A stretch of DNA of 64,000 nucleotides from Sulfobacillus thermosulfidooxidans (GTDB lineage Bacteria > Bacillota > Sulfobacillia > Sulfobacillales > Sulfobacillaceae), in the NCBI RefSeq assembly GCF_001280565.1, contig NZ_LGRO01000001.1, positions 1,116,001 to 1,180,000 on the forward strand, written 5' to 3'. The stretch's first letter is position 1; every line of letters begins with the position of its first letter. Below, in pieces: positions 35,613-43,791 of this stretch. Position numbers and translations under genes: made by a program. The notes under the pieces are model-generated. The model had not been told where the DNA came from. It was given only the letters and a program-made list of their open reading frames with translations, and ran no database searches.

Positions 35613-36374
35613 ATGGATTATATTGCCGTTATAGAACAATCAACACCTGAAATTTGGCCAGGATCCACGTTGTGGCATGATGAATGGGGAAGTTTAGGCA
35701 CGTTTCCCGATGGTGCTGGGCTAGGCAGTGAAATTATGCGATTTCGGGTTCCACGCCGGATCATGGCAGAACGGCTTGACGCCTTGATGAAGCAATACCG
35801 TAGGAAACCATTGGTACGCGTCAGTCCTAGAGAAACACCTGGACTTACAAGTTGGCTTATTGACCATCAATACCGGTTGCACGAGCGCCAAATGCTCATG
35901 ATTTGGTCTGGGCATGCACCGACGCGGCCGCATTCTCCGTTGGTTCAAGAAGTGCTGACCCCTGAGCAGTTAGCTGGAGTGAACGCATTAGATCATCGCG
36001 TTTTTCATGATCCGGTGTTAGAAGGAGCAAATCTGCACAAAGAGTTACAGCGATTGCAGCCGGATTCCCGCCGATTATTTTATGTATCAGCTGGGGACCA
36101 GGTAATATCGGCAGGGGGATTGACCCGGTTCGACAGGTGGGCATTGTTATGGGGCGGGGAAACGCATCCCGACTTTCGGCAAAACGGGTGGTATCGTCTT
36201 GTGGTCGAACACCGTCTTTTTATCGCCCTAAATCAGTGGGCAGTCGATTTTGCTGCAACATATGCTAACAACGAGACATCGGCACCGATTTTAGCGAAAA
36301 TGGGCTTTCAGTTGTGGGAGGTGCATGATATTTATGCTCCCCCGCAAACAAGCCACATATCCAGCTTGTTATAG
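35613..36374 (+). CDS. GNAT-fold acetyltransferase-like protein
   Basis: Only the C-terminal half of this 253-residue protein resembles GNAT. It has a LLWGGETHPDFRQNGWYRLVVEHRL segment (motif A-like; RQNGWY replaces the usual RxxGxG/A) and YANNETSAPILAKMGFQ, a motif B with the ANxxSxxxxxKxGF pattern. The N-terminal half is unrecognised. ATG 35613 follows CGGGAGTGAT. The gene ends just before a strong hairpin that also serves the convergent peroxiredoxin. Substrate unknown. Confidence 0.72.
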   Translation: MDYIAVIEQSTPEIWPGSTLWHDEWGSLGTFPDGAGLGSEIMRFRVPRRIMAERLDALMKQYRRKPLVRVSPRETPGLTSWLIDHQYRLHERQMLMIWSGHAPTRPHSPLVQEVLTPEQLAGVNALDHRVFHDPVLEGANLHKELQRLQPDSRRLFYVSAGDQVISAGGLTRFDRWALLWGGETHPDFRQNGWYRLVVEHRLFIALNQWAVDFAATYANNETSAPILAKMGFQLWEVHDIYAPPQTSHISSLL

Positions 36375-36387
36375 CGTTATGAAAAAA

Positions 36388-36411
36388 CGAAAGGCCGCTG
36401 GCGGCCTTTCG
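36388..36411 (-). terminator. Terminator between GNAT and peroxiredoxin genes
   Basis: Perfect 11-base arms CGAAAGGCCGC (36388-36398) and GCGGCCTTTCG (36401-36411) with a two-base spacer are followed on the minus strand by TTTTTT. It terminates the peroxiredoxin transcript and may also slow the convergent one. Confidence 0.88.
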
Positions 36412-36416
36412 CTATG

Positions 36417-37064
36417 TTAATCGACTTTGGTGGTTCGGTAATACCAATCCTTTTGATTTTCCCCTTTTTCTTGAAGACGTTTATGCATCTCGTCTGTCGT
36501 GGCTGGGGGAGGCACGATAGCAGGTTGTCCCGGGGTCCAGTCGGCAGGAATGGCGACGCCTTGTTTGGCACTGGTTTGCAGACCATCGATAACCCGCAAG
36601 ATTTCGTCGATGTTTCGTCCGAGGTTGAGGGGATAATAAATCAACGCCCGGACAATTCCTTGATCGTCAATGAAGAAAACCGTTCGCACGGTAGTGGTCG
36701 CAGACGCTCCGGGAGCAACCATTCCGTAAAGGCGGGACACCTTCTGATCGAGATCGGCAATGACCGGGAACGGAATTTGCACACCAAAATTCTGTTCGAT
36801 ATTTGCTTGCCATGCTAAATGGGAATAGACTGAGTCAACGGAGAGACCGATGAGCTGAACGTTGCGCTCCTCAAACTGGGGAGCTCGTCGCGCAAACGCG
36901 ACAAATTCCGATGTTCAGACTGGGGTAAAGTCTGCAGGGTGCGAAAACAAGACCACCCATTTGCCGCGGAATTGGCTGAGTTTAATGGGGCCATGCGTTG
37001 AGTTTGCTTCAAAATCGGGCGCCGGATCCCCGATTCCGGGAAGGCACACACGAGCATCGTCCAT
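36417..37064 (-). CDS. Peroxiredoxin (Prx6-like) with in-frame UGA at the peroxidatic position: putative selenoprotein
   Basis: The frame from ATG 37064 to TAA 36417 is uninterrupted except for one TGA at 36917-36915, codon 50. The residues around it are HPADFTPV-x-TSEF, where x is the catalytic cysteine in all 1-Cys/Prx6-type peroxiredoxins. The rest is complete: GDPAPDFEANST, KLSQFRGKWVVLFS, LIGLSVDSVYSHLAW, FPVIADLDQKVSRLYGM, RTVFFIDDQGIVRALIYYP and the C-terminal TPGQPAIVPPP. The encoded length is 215, normal for the family. A strong AGGAGG lies seven bases before ATG 37064, and a terminator follows. There is no frame change across the UGA. The only cysteine is C7. A fitting hairpin follows the UGA (36880-36909). 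The best reading is selenocysteine at the active site. A recent nonsense mutation or a sequencing error is the alternative. Without recoding only a 49-residue stub, or a 121-residue piece from ATG 36782, would be made. Confidence 0.75.
36880..36909 (-). promoter_or_regulatory. Candidate bacterial SECIS hairpin within the peroxiredoxin gene
   Basis: Numbering bases after the UGA as +1, bases +10 to +18 (UUUGUCGCG) pair with +23 to +31 (CGCGACGAG). This gives nine pairs including two G-U. A single A-C mismatch is followed by three more pairs (+6 to +8 with +33 to +35). The apical loop UUUG is at +19 to +22, within the spacing known for bacterial SECIS elements. If the closing G-C pair opens, the loop begins with G, as many do. 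The pairing was checked by hand only. Confidence 0.6.
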
Positions 37065-37133
37065 ACACTTACCTCCTACCTATATTGTCACCCGCCCAAA
37101 TCAGAAATTTAACTGTCTGGGACAGGCATTTAT

Positions 37134-37148
37134 ATTATACGCAATAAT
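37134..37148 (-). promoter_or_regulatory. Perfect -10 box inside a Fur/PerR-like dyad upstream of the peroxiredoxin gene
   Basis: On the minus strand ATTATTGCGTATAAT has perfect five-base arms around a five-base centre and contains TATAAT, 70 bases before the peroxiredoxin ATG. The length and A/T pattern resemble PerR/Fur boxes, which would suit a peroxidase gene. No good -35 is visible. Confidence 0.4.
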
Positions 37149-37416
37149 TAGGGCTTGTTCTCGGGATGGCCTGACTGGCGTGAAAATACCATTCAGGTTA
37201 CGCGTTTCATGCTACACTTGCGCTATGATCGTCCGACAAAACAGGGAACGGAAGATGGATGCAAAATGAACCGAAGCCATCGATAAGTGACAAAAGTACA
37301 GCAACGATCGAAAAAAAACGAAGACATACATGACGAAAGGAGGAATTCCTGGTTTGTACTGGAGGGGTTATAGCAGGTAAGATACCCCGTTATGCTAATG
37401 AGCCAGGAACACGACC
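37149..37416 (+). other. Leader region of the VOC gene with a possible 16-codon peptide
   Basis: The stretch has no long gene. An ATG at 37330 opens 16 codons (MTKGGIPGLYWRGYSR) ending in TAA 37378-37380. AAAGGAGG (37336-37343) lies inside it and is well spaced for a TTG at 37354 in the same frame, which would give MYWRGYSR. The ribosome site is part of the palindrome AGGAATTCCT (37341-37350). CCTGG (37348-37352) can pair with CCAGG (37403-37407) near the VOC start. It may be a leader peptide or structured leader; support is weak. Confidence 0.25.
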
Positions 37417-37788
37417 ATGCTCCAAGGCGTTGATGAAGTGGTATTTTTTGTTAAGGATATCGAAGAAGTAAAGCGATGGATCCAAAATCTCTTGCAGTGC
37501 CCTGTGGTCTTTGAGTCTCCCGAATATTGCGCGGTATTGGTCGGTAATACCAAAATTGGTCTTCATCTACGTGATGAAAAAAATTCAGGGACTGGAAGCG
37601 GGCAAGTGGCGTATTGGCATGTTCATGATATGGAGCATGTGATAAAGAAATTTCAAGATGCTGGGTGTCGTCTTTACCGAGGTCCGATTCGGGGAATGGA
37701 CGGGCCTATGGTCTGTCAAATGCAAGATCCATTTGGCAACATATGGGGATTTGTGGATTATAGCGTTCTGAATCCTTCGTGTGATTAG
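37417..37788 (+). CDS. VOC-superfamily (glyoxalase/bleomycin resistance-like) protein
   Basis: This single VOC module of 123 residues begins VDEVVFFVKDIEEVKRWI, the usual first strand and helix. A second half-module follows (VAYWHVHDMEHVIKKFQDAG), ending with MQDPFGNIWGFVDY, the DPxGN motif. Possible metal ligands are few. The first half carries no clear His ligand except in LHLR, so enzyme or binding function is uncertain. AGGAACACG precedes the ATG by a few bases and is a weak site. Confidence 0.85.
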   Translation: MLQGVDEVVFFVKDIEEVKRWIQNLLQCPVVFESPEYCAVLVGNTKIGLHLRDEKNSGTGSGQVAYWHVHDMEHVIKKFQDAGCRLYRGPIRGMDGPMVCQMQDPFGNIWGFVDYSVLNPSCD

Positions 37789-37909
37789 GCAAAAACATTT
37801 ACAAATTTAGAAGGAATTTGTCATAACAGTGTCGAATAATTTGTCGAATCGTATGTCTATTCATTCTTATGCACACATTGCAAACTCATTCAGCAGGAGG
37901 ACATCGTAC

Positions 37910-39649
37910 ATGCAGCGTCGTTTGGCTCTTATGTCAGCTGTCGGATTAATCGGCGTCACTGCGTTGGCGGGCTGCGGCACGTCCAATGCTTCAGCTAATA
38001 CGCACTCAACCACGGGCGGAACCGTCGTGGTAGCCGAAGCACCACAAACGCCACCGAACTGGTTTTTCCCCGTCTTTAGTTCATCCGCTTATACCGAAAT
38101 TAACGCCCAGATTCAATTTCTAATGTACCGCCCTTTAATTTACCTGAATAAAGAAAATCAGGTAGATTACGCCAAATCTCTCGTCAGCAAAATTCAGGTC
38201 AATCCCCAAGATAACGAGTTTACATTGACCTTGAATCATAAATACAAATGGTCGGATGGCAAACCTATTACGGCCCAAGATGTTGTCTTTACGTGGGATT
38301 TGATGGATGCGGCGAGCCAACCGAATTCTCCCTGGCCTTATGGCCCAGCAGGAAGTGGCGGAGTGCCTAAAGACTGGAAAAGTGTGACGGCTGAAGGTCC
38401 TAACACCGTGGTGATTACCTTAGACAAATCGGTCAATCCGGCATGGTTTATCCACAACGGTCTCGGTCAAATTTCCCCGGTTCCCGAATTCGTATGGAAC
38501 AAATATCCGAATAATATGACGCAAGAATTGAAGTTTATTCAGTCGGTCTCCAATGAGCCCACCAATCCCCTGTACGATGTGGTGGACGGTCCCTTTAAAT
38601 TTGCGAAGTGGGCCCCTAATCAATATTGGGAATTGGTTCCGAATCCAAACTTTGGTGGGCACAAAGCAAGCATCTCCAAACTGATTTTTCAATATGAAAC
38701 GTCATCAGCTGATGAGTTTGCGGGGCTCAAGAACGGTCAGGTTAATGTGGGATATTTGCCGCCGTCATTGTGGAGTACGCGTAATCAACTGACTAATGAC
38801 ACGCTGTCGCAGTCATATCTTTTTGGTTTTAACTATATTATTCTTAACTTCAACAAGCAGGCTCCAAATGGCATGGGACCGATTTTTTCGAAACTATATG
38901 TCCGCCAGGCCTTACAAATGGGAATCAATCAACAAGGATTGATTGATTCGATGTATCATGGTGCCGGTGTTCCTGAAGATGGACCCATTCCGTCCAAACC
39001 CCATACCGCTTTTTACGATACGGCCCTGAACAATAATCCGTATCCCTTTAATCCTCAAGCCGGAAAGAAATTATTGGAAGAACACGGGTGGCATGAGGTT
39101 AATGGTGTTATGACTAAAAATGGGCAAAAGTTGGCTTTTACCTTTACCTATGCCTCAGCTAGTACAACTTTATCGCATGTGGCGCAGTTATTGCAAAGCG
39201 ATTGGGCAAAAGAAGGCATTCAGGTAACATTACAGCAGTTACCCATTAACCAGTTATTTGCCGAAGATTCACAGAGTTCGCCATCGAAATGGAATATGGG
39301 ATATTGGGGAGCGGGCTGGACATATCAGCTAGATTACTATCCTACCGGAGGAAACCTGTTTGCGACTGGCGCGGGCGAAAATTCCGGTGGATATTCCAAT
39401 CCCACCCTCGATCAATTGATTCAGGCCACATATGCGCCGGGAACTCCCCAGCAAATTCAAGCGCGTATGAACGCCTATCAAGAATTTATGGCCAAACACC
39501 TGCCAGTGCTTTGGATGCCCTGGTTCCCACAAGGTTATGCCCGCATGACCGGATTTGCGGTTCACTCGAATAATGTGCATGGGACGGTCAGCACGTTTAA
39601 TCCCGTAACGGATTTTCTTTATGCGAATTACTGGACTGTATCAAATTAA
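37910..39649 (+). CDS. Oligopeptide-type ABC transporter substrate-binding lipoprotein (SBP_bac_5), copy 1
   Basis: ATG 37910 follows GCAGGAGG and starts a lipoprotein signal (RRLALMSAVGLIGVTALAGC). The lipobox is LAGC, so the protein is anchored to the outer face of the membrane. The 579-residue mature-type protein has DppA/OppA family features: KYKWSDGKPITAQDVVFTWDL, VVDGPFKFAKWAPNQYWELVPNP and YVRQALQMGINQQGLID. Peptides, or nickel and other small ligands, are usual. No permease or ATPase gene is adjacent. A close paralog lies at 61326. A terminator follows directly. Confidence 0.92.
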   Translation: MQRRLALMSAVGLIGVTALAGCGTSNASANTHSTTGGTVVVAEAPQTPPNWFFPVFSSSAYTEINAQIQFLMYRPLIYLNKENQVDYAKSLVSKIQVNPQDNEFTLTLNHKYKWSDGKPITAQDVVFTWDLMDAASQPNSPWPYGPAGSGGVPKDWKSVTAEGPNTVVITLDKSVNPAWFIHNGLGQISPVPEFVWNKYPNNMTQELKFIQSVSNEPTNPLYDVVDGPFKFAKWAPNQYWELVPNPNFGGHKASISKLIFQYETSSADEFAGLKNGQVNVGYLPPSLWSTRNQLTNDTLSQSYLFGFNYIILNFNKQAPNGMGPIFSKLYVRQALQMGINQQGLIDSMYHGAGVPEDGPIPSKPHTAFYDTALNNNPYPFNPQAGKKLLEEHGWHEVNGVMTKNGQKLAFTFTYASASTTLSHVAQLLQSDWAKEGIQVTLQQLPINQLFAEDSQSSPSKWNMGYWGAGWTYQLDYYPTGGNLFATGAGENSGGYSNPTLDQLIQATYAPGTPQQIQARMNAYQEFMAKHLPVLWMPWFPQGYARMTGFAVHSNNVHGTVSTFNPVTDFLYANYWTVSN

Positions 39650-39660
39650 GGCGTGTTTAG

Positions 39661-39690
39661 AGCAGCCCCACGGTGTTGGGGCTGCTTTTA
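39661..39690 (+). terminator. Terminator after binding-protein gene 1
   Basis: Arms AGCAGCCCCA (39661-39670) and TGGGGCTGCT (39677-39686) with a six-base loop are followed by TTT. Confidence 0.85.
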
Positions 39691-39717
39691 TGATTCTCTA
39701 TCGTGTGTTTTGAGACA

Positions 39718-41190
39718 TTATTCGTTAGACAAAGCCGCATTGATGATCTTATTGGTGGAGGAAAGTTCTTGTGCATTAGCAGGCCATATCCGTGACAGTC
39801 CCCAATAGACCACTAACGCGAGACCTAAGCCGATAAACCAGGAATACGAATAAAGCCAGTGCAAGGACATATTGAAATACCCCAGGGCCGAGGTGGATAC
39901 GCCGAGTCCTAAGGCGGCTAACGCACGTAAATTGAATCCATGCCAATAAGTGTAGGCTCCATGGCGCTGATAGAGTGCCATGACCTGAATTCGACGGTGA
40001 TGGATCATCCAAAAATCTGCGATCATCACCCCAGCAACGGGCCCTAACAGTCCACCAATTGCCCCCAGGAATGTAAACAATGTTGTCGGATTTTGCATCA
40101 GTTTCCATGGCATCAAAAAAATTGCCAGAGTTGCCGCCACGATACCAGCTGAAACAAAATTTAAATGGCGGGGAAACAAATTGGTAATGTCATAGGCGGG
40201 CGAAACGATATTTGCCGACACATTAACCGAAATGGTTGCAATGACTAACGCAAAACCGCCTAAAGCTAAGATCACAATGTTGTGAAAATGCGTTAACAAG
40301 GTAATAGGATTCCAAATGGCATGGCCGAAGGCAACCAAACTTCCTGAGGTAATCATGATACTCATGAACGAAAACACAATCGCTGTGCCCGGTAAGCCTA
40401 ACGATTGACCGACAATCTGTGCGCGTTGGGTTTCGCTGAAGCGAGTGAAATCCCCAATATTCAAGACCAATGTTGCCCAACTACTAATGACTCCAGTCAA
40501 CGCCGGTACAAAAACTGTCGATAGGCTTTGTCCTTTAGGAAAATGGGCACCCTGATGAAAAAGTGGACCGAATCCATGGCTCACACGCACGCTCCAAATT
40601 ATGAGGCCCAAAGCTAATATCAGCACGAGCGGTCCAGCCCACGCCTCAAAGCGCTTGATCGAATTCATGCCGTGGCGCAAAATCAGGACATTTAGGAACC
40701 ATGACAACATAAATGTGATCCATCCCGTTAAATTCATTCCCAGAAAATTAAAGGAGCCTCCTATATGCGTCCATCCATGCCAAAGAAGCGCTAATAACGA
40801 ATTGAAAATCGTCGCAATAAAATATGTTTGTACACTAAACCACCCAATGCCGACAATGGCCCGTAGAATAACGGGAATTACCGCGCCCTTTACGCCGAAA
40901 CTGGAGCGTATAAGGACAGGGAAGGGCACGCGCAGGCGAGTGCCTTGGTAGCCATTCAACAACATCGGAACGAGCAGGATCAAATTTCCCACGATTATGG
41001 TAAAAATGGCTTCCCAAGCCGACATTCCGAGGAGAATTAAACCGCCTGCCACTTCGTAGGAAATGATGTTGTGCACCATCCCCATCCATACAGTTAAAAA
41101 ATTGTATGCCGTCCAGGTTTTTTGGGACGCTTTCACAGGAGCTAAGTCGGCATTATATTTGTATAAAGTTTCATCTGACGGATGTGTCAT
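39718..41190 (-). CDS. NCS1-family nucleobase/cation symporter
   Basis: The 490-residue protein has 12 membrane segments. It starts with the cytosolic region DETLYKYNADLAPVKASQKTW and helix 1 YNFLTVWMGMVHNI, typical of the CodB/HyuP/PucI group. Substrates are cytosine, purines, allantoin or hydantoins. ATG 41190 follows AAAGGAGG. The frame is open upstream to 41304 without a site. It is three genes from PucR and 7 kb from the cytosine-deaminase-like gene, which supports nucleobase uptake. Exact substrate not readable from sequence. Confidence 0.9.
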   Translation of the reverse strand: MTHPSDETLYKYNADLAPVKASQKTWTAYNFLTVWMGMVHNIISYEVAGGLILLGMSAWEAIFTIIVGNLILLVPMLLNGYQGTRLRVPFPVLIRSSFGVKGAVIPVILRAIVGIGWFSVQTYFIATIFNSLLALLWHGWTHIGGSFNFLGMNLTGWITFMLSWFLNVLILRHGMNSIKRFEAWAGPLVLILALGLIIWSVRVSHGFGPLFHQGAHFPKGQSLSTVFVPALTGVISSWATLVLNIGDFTRFSETQRAQIVGQSLGLPGTAIVFSFMSIMITSGSLVAFGHAIWNPITLLTHFHNIVILALGGFALVIATISVNVSANIVSPAYDITNLFPRHLNFVSAGIVAATLAIFLMPWKLMQNPTTLFTFLGAIGGLLGPVAGVMIADFWMIHHRRIQVMALYQRHGAYTYWHGFNLRALAALGLGVSTSALGYFNMSLHWLYSYSWFIGLGLALVVYWGLSRIWPANAQELSSTNKIINAALSNE

Positions 41191-41437
41191 GCGTATCCTC
41201 CTTTGATTTGTCCTTTGAATGTCAGCGTTAACAGCAGCCATCACAGAGGAACTTGGGTTAATCATACGAACACGCTGAGAAGATTGTTTATGCAGTCTAT
41301 ACAAAATCCGGATCGGGAATAGGGAAAATCAAGATTTTTGGTCAATATGCTAACGGACAGCAGGATAACAGGCACATGATGTCGTATGTAACTAAAACAA
41401 TAAACTGAACAACTTGCCATAAAGCGAGGCGCATGCA

Positions 41438-42328
41438 ATGGAAGGACAAACCCGTATTGTTCCCGTACGATCTCGGTACCATGTTTGGACCCGGCAGGTA
41501 GGCCACGGCTCCATCCCCATTTTGTTGTTGCATGGAGGACCGGGGGCCACTCATGAATACTTGGAATGTTTCAGTCAATATCTTCCCTTGGATAAGTATA
41601 CGCTGTACTTTTTTGATCAACTTGACTCGTATTATTCTGATCAACCCGGAAATCCGGAATTGTGGACAGTCGAGGGTTTTGTTGATGAGATCGAAGATGT
41701 GCGCCGTGCTCTCAATTTGTCGCAGTTTTATCTTTTAGGCCAATCATGGGGAGGTCTCTTGGCTATTGAATATGCCTTGAAATATGGAGCCTATTTGAAG
41801 GGCGTGATTATTTCTAATATGGTGGCCAGTATTGATAGCTACGTACAATATTTAAATACCTTAAGACGTCAACTTCCCCAAGACATTCAAGATGCCCTAG
41901 AGCGTTATGAGTCTATGGAAGCGTATCAGGATTCTCAATACCAAGAACTCGTTCTTCAGCATTTGTACACAAAGCACCTGTGTCGGCTCGATCCTTGGCC
42001 TGAAGCAGTAACACGCAGTCTCTCCCGCATGAATACAAAAATTTATGAGTATATGCAAGGGCCTAATGAATTTGTTGTAACCGGAACATTCAAAGATTGG
42101 AACCGGTGGCAAGACCTCCATCACATTACGATTCCTGCTTTGGTCATTGGCGGCCGATACGACACCATGGATCCAGCTGCTCTTGAAAAAATGGGGAAAA
42201 TGATTCCTCAAGGGTATAGTGTCATTTGTGAAAATGGAAGTCACATGGCGATGTGGGATGATCCCGAGACTTATTATCCCGCAGTTGAGGAATTTATTGC
42301 GAGCTGTGAAACAGCTAATTTCTCCTAG
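41438..42328 (+). CDS. Proline iminopeptidase-like alpha/beta hydrolase
   Basis: The 296-residue S33-family hydrolase has the oxyanion segment LLLHGGPGATHEY, nucleophile Ser in LLGQSWGGLLA, Asp in GGRYDTMDPAAL and His in NGSHMAMWDDPE. HGGPG with GQSWGG is typical of proline iminopeptidases, which remove N-terminal proline from peptides. A helical lid lies between about residues 130 and 215. ATG follows GAGGCGCATGCA. It sits between NCS1 and PucR genes but on the opposite strand, so it is probably independent of them. Confidence 0.9.
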   Translation: MEGQTRIVPVRSRYHVWTRQVGHGSIPILLLHGGPGATHEYLECFSQYLPLDKYTLYFFDQLDSYYSDQPGNPELWTVEGFVDEIEDVRRALNLSQFYLLGQSWGGLLAIEYALKYGAYLKGVIISNMVASIDSYVQYLNTLRRQLPQDIQDALERYESMEAYQDSQYQELVLQHLYTKHLCRLDPWPEAVTRSLSRMNTKIYEYMQGPNEFVVTGTFKDWNRWQDLHHITIPALVIGGRYDTMDPAALEKMGKMIPQGYSVICENGSHMAMWDDPETYYPAVEEFIASCETANFS

Positions 42329-42413
42329 ACCCAACATATGGAGTCTGGTCGACATTTTCCCAGATTTTCAGGAAAATTGACCGCGGGAACAATGCAAGAG
42401 GGGGATTGATGGG

Positions 42414-43556
42414 CTAATCCACGGGCAAATGTTGAAGACGGTAGAATAACAATCCTAAGTACAATTTAAAAGTGGTCGGCATATCACTTAAATCCCAGGA
42501 AAAATGCTCTTGAATCCGGTTAAGTCGGTACATGACCGTATTCTTATGCGTATTGAGGACTTGTGCTGCTTCCTGGGCATTTTTTCCCATGTCAAAATAA
42601 GCTGCTAAGGTCGGTAACCAGTCTGTGTGATGTTGTTGGTCATATTCAGCAATGGGCAAAATTGTTTTTTCGACGATGCTGTGGGCTCGTTCAACATCAA
42701 GACTCGTTCGTAACGTGGCAAAGGGAGCAATATCGTCATAAGTCACCACCCGAGCGTGAGGACGGATGACACTCCCGACATAGCGGGTGACTTCTGCCTT
42801 TCTCGCGCTCGAACCATAGTCAAACAGCGAGAGACCGTGAGTCCCCAAATATAAGGTGCCCCACTGCCAGGGGATATCATTAAAGATGAGACTTGTTGTC
42901 AGGCGATGAGGAAAACTCATAAACCCAACCGACAAATTCGATTGTTCCATGGTGTGATGGACAATCACGTCGGGCCCAAACACTTCTTCGAAACATCGCC
43001 CAATGGGTAACTCGTTAATCATGGGATGTTTGAGTTCAAACGCGACAATCGGTTGATTTAAATCAATGCGGTACTCATTTGCCCAGTAACGAATTTGGGC
43101 GTAGGATAAATGACCATTGCGTAAGCGCAGAAGAAATTCAGACAGGGATAATGAGCCCCCTAAGTATGCTGTGGCTTCAGATTTTTGGGCAATATGGATA
43201 GCATCGACGATGTCCGCCAGATTAATCGTTGGCGCAATTTCAATGAGCGGGAAACGGAGTTCTTTGGCTAATGCCCGGACCTCTTCGGGAAATTCGTTCC
43301 AATACCGGCGCATTTTTAAGCCGAAACCGGCGCAACCTGCCTGGGCCAGATGAATAATCAGTTCACAAAATCGGTCTACATCACTGTGCAAGGGATATCC
43401 AGTTGTCACCAAGAATTCTCCGGGTTTGACCCAGTCCCCAATATCTGGGGCGTCCATAATGCCCACCAACTTAACTTCCCGGTCGAGGCCTCCAAGACCT
43501 GCCGCCACCTTAATAAATGATGACGGCAGAAGTTGCAATAAATCTTGTACAGTCAT
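42414..43556 (-). CDS. pucR: PucR-family transcriptional regulator
   Basis: This 380-residue regulator has an N-terminal PucR (purine catabolism) ligand domain (VQDLLQLLPSSFIKVAAG to about 125). The C-terminal helix-turn-helix is of the CdaR/PucR type (EAAQVLNTHKNTVMYRLNRIQ). PucR activates purine-catabolic genes in Bacillus. The NCS1 permease and nucleobase enzymes nearby are candidate targets. ATG 43556 follows GTGGAGTG. Its upstream region contains a pair of inverted arms (43581-43588 and 43609-43616). Confidence 0.9.
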   Translation of the reverse strand: MTVQDLLQLLPSSFIKVAAGLGGLDREVKLVGIMDAPDIGDWVKPGEFLVTTGYPLHSDVDRFCELIIHLAQAGCAGFGLKMRRYWNEFPEEVRALAKELRFPLIEIAPTINLADIVDAIHIAQKSEATAYLGGSLSLSEFLLRLRNGHLSYAQIRYWANEYRIDLNQPIVAFELKHPMINELPIGRCFEEVFGPDVIVHHTMEQSNLSVGFMSFPHRLTTSLIFNDIPWQWGTLYLGTHGLSLFDYGSSARKAEVTRYVGSVIRPHARVVTYDDIAPFATLRTSLDVERAHSIVEKTILPIAEYDQQHHTDWLPTLAAYFDMGKNAQEAAQVLNTHKNTVMYRLNRIQEHFSWDLSDMPTTFKLYLGLLFYRLQHLPVD

Positions 43557-43580
43557 CGCACACTCCACACGCCTTATTTG

Positions 43581-43616
43581 AAGAACATTTTGTTATAAAA
43601 TCTAAGACATGTTCTT
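43581..43616. promoter_or_regulatory. Widely spaced inverted repeat upstream of pucR
   Basis: AAGAACAT (43581-43588) and ATGTTCTT (43609-43616) are perfect arms 20 bases apart, enclosing an A/T-rich stretch with TATAAA. They lie 25-60 bases from the pucR start, in the divergent region shared with the SoxB-like gene. This could be a regulator's two half-sites. Match to known PucR boxes was not found. Confidence 0.4.
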
Positions 43617-43656
43617 GATCTTTGTTATCATTATAGCTCCAGAAGGTGAGGGGATT

Positions 43657-43791
43657 ATGTGGAATAATAAAATTCCTCACTTGGCACAATTTTGCTTGAA
43701 CGGTTTTGTTAACATGGCATTCCCAACAACTGTAATATTCTGCCGTAATACGGACCTGTTCCGGGGACATACTAAGGCCGAGGTGAAATAA
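43657..43791 (+). CDS. Possible 44-residue small protein ahead of the SoxB-like gene
   Basis: ATG 43657 follows GGTGAGGGG and opens 44 codons (MWNNKIPHLAQFCLNGF and on). The TAA abuts the ATG of the next gene. The residues show no familiar domain, signal or membrane segment. The ribosome site and tight junction support it. Its short length and lack of recognisable features do not. It may equally be a leader. Confidence 0.3.
   Translation: MWNNKIPHLAQFCLNGFVNMAFPTTVIFCRNTDLFRGHTKAEVK

Noticed and set aside
36417-36782. Short 121-residue peroxiredoxin starting at ATG 36782
   Set aside because: It lacks the whole thioredoxin-fold N-terminus and catalytic site and has no ribosome site; the same frame continues upstream to ATG 37064 through the TGA.
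36900-36930. Frameshift as explanation of the broken peroxiredoxin
   Set aside because: Both sides of the TGA are in the same frame with conserved residues directly adjacent, so no insertion or deletion is needed.
36815-37057. 80-codon minus-strand frame overlapping the N-terminal half of the peroxiredoxin
   Set aside because: It is in another frame, its product resembles nothing, and the peroxiredoxin frame with its own ribosome site explains the region.
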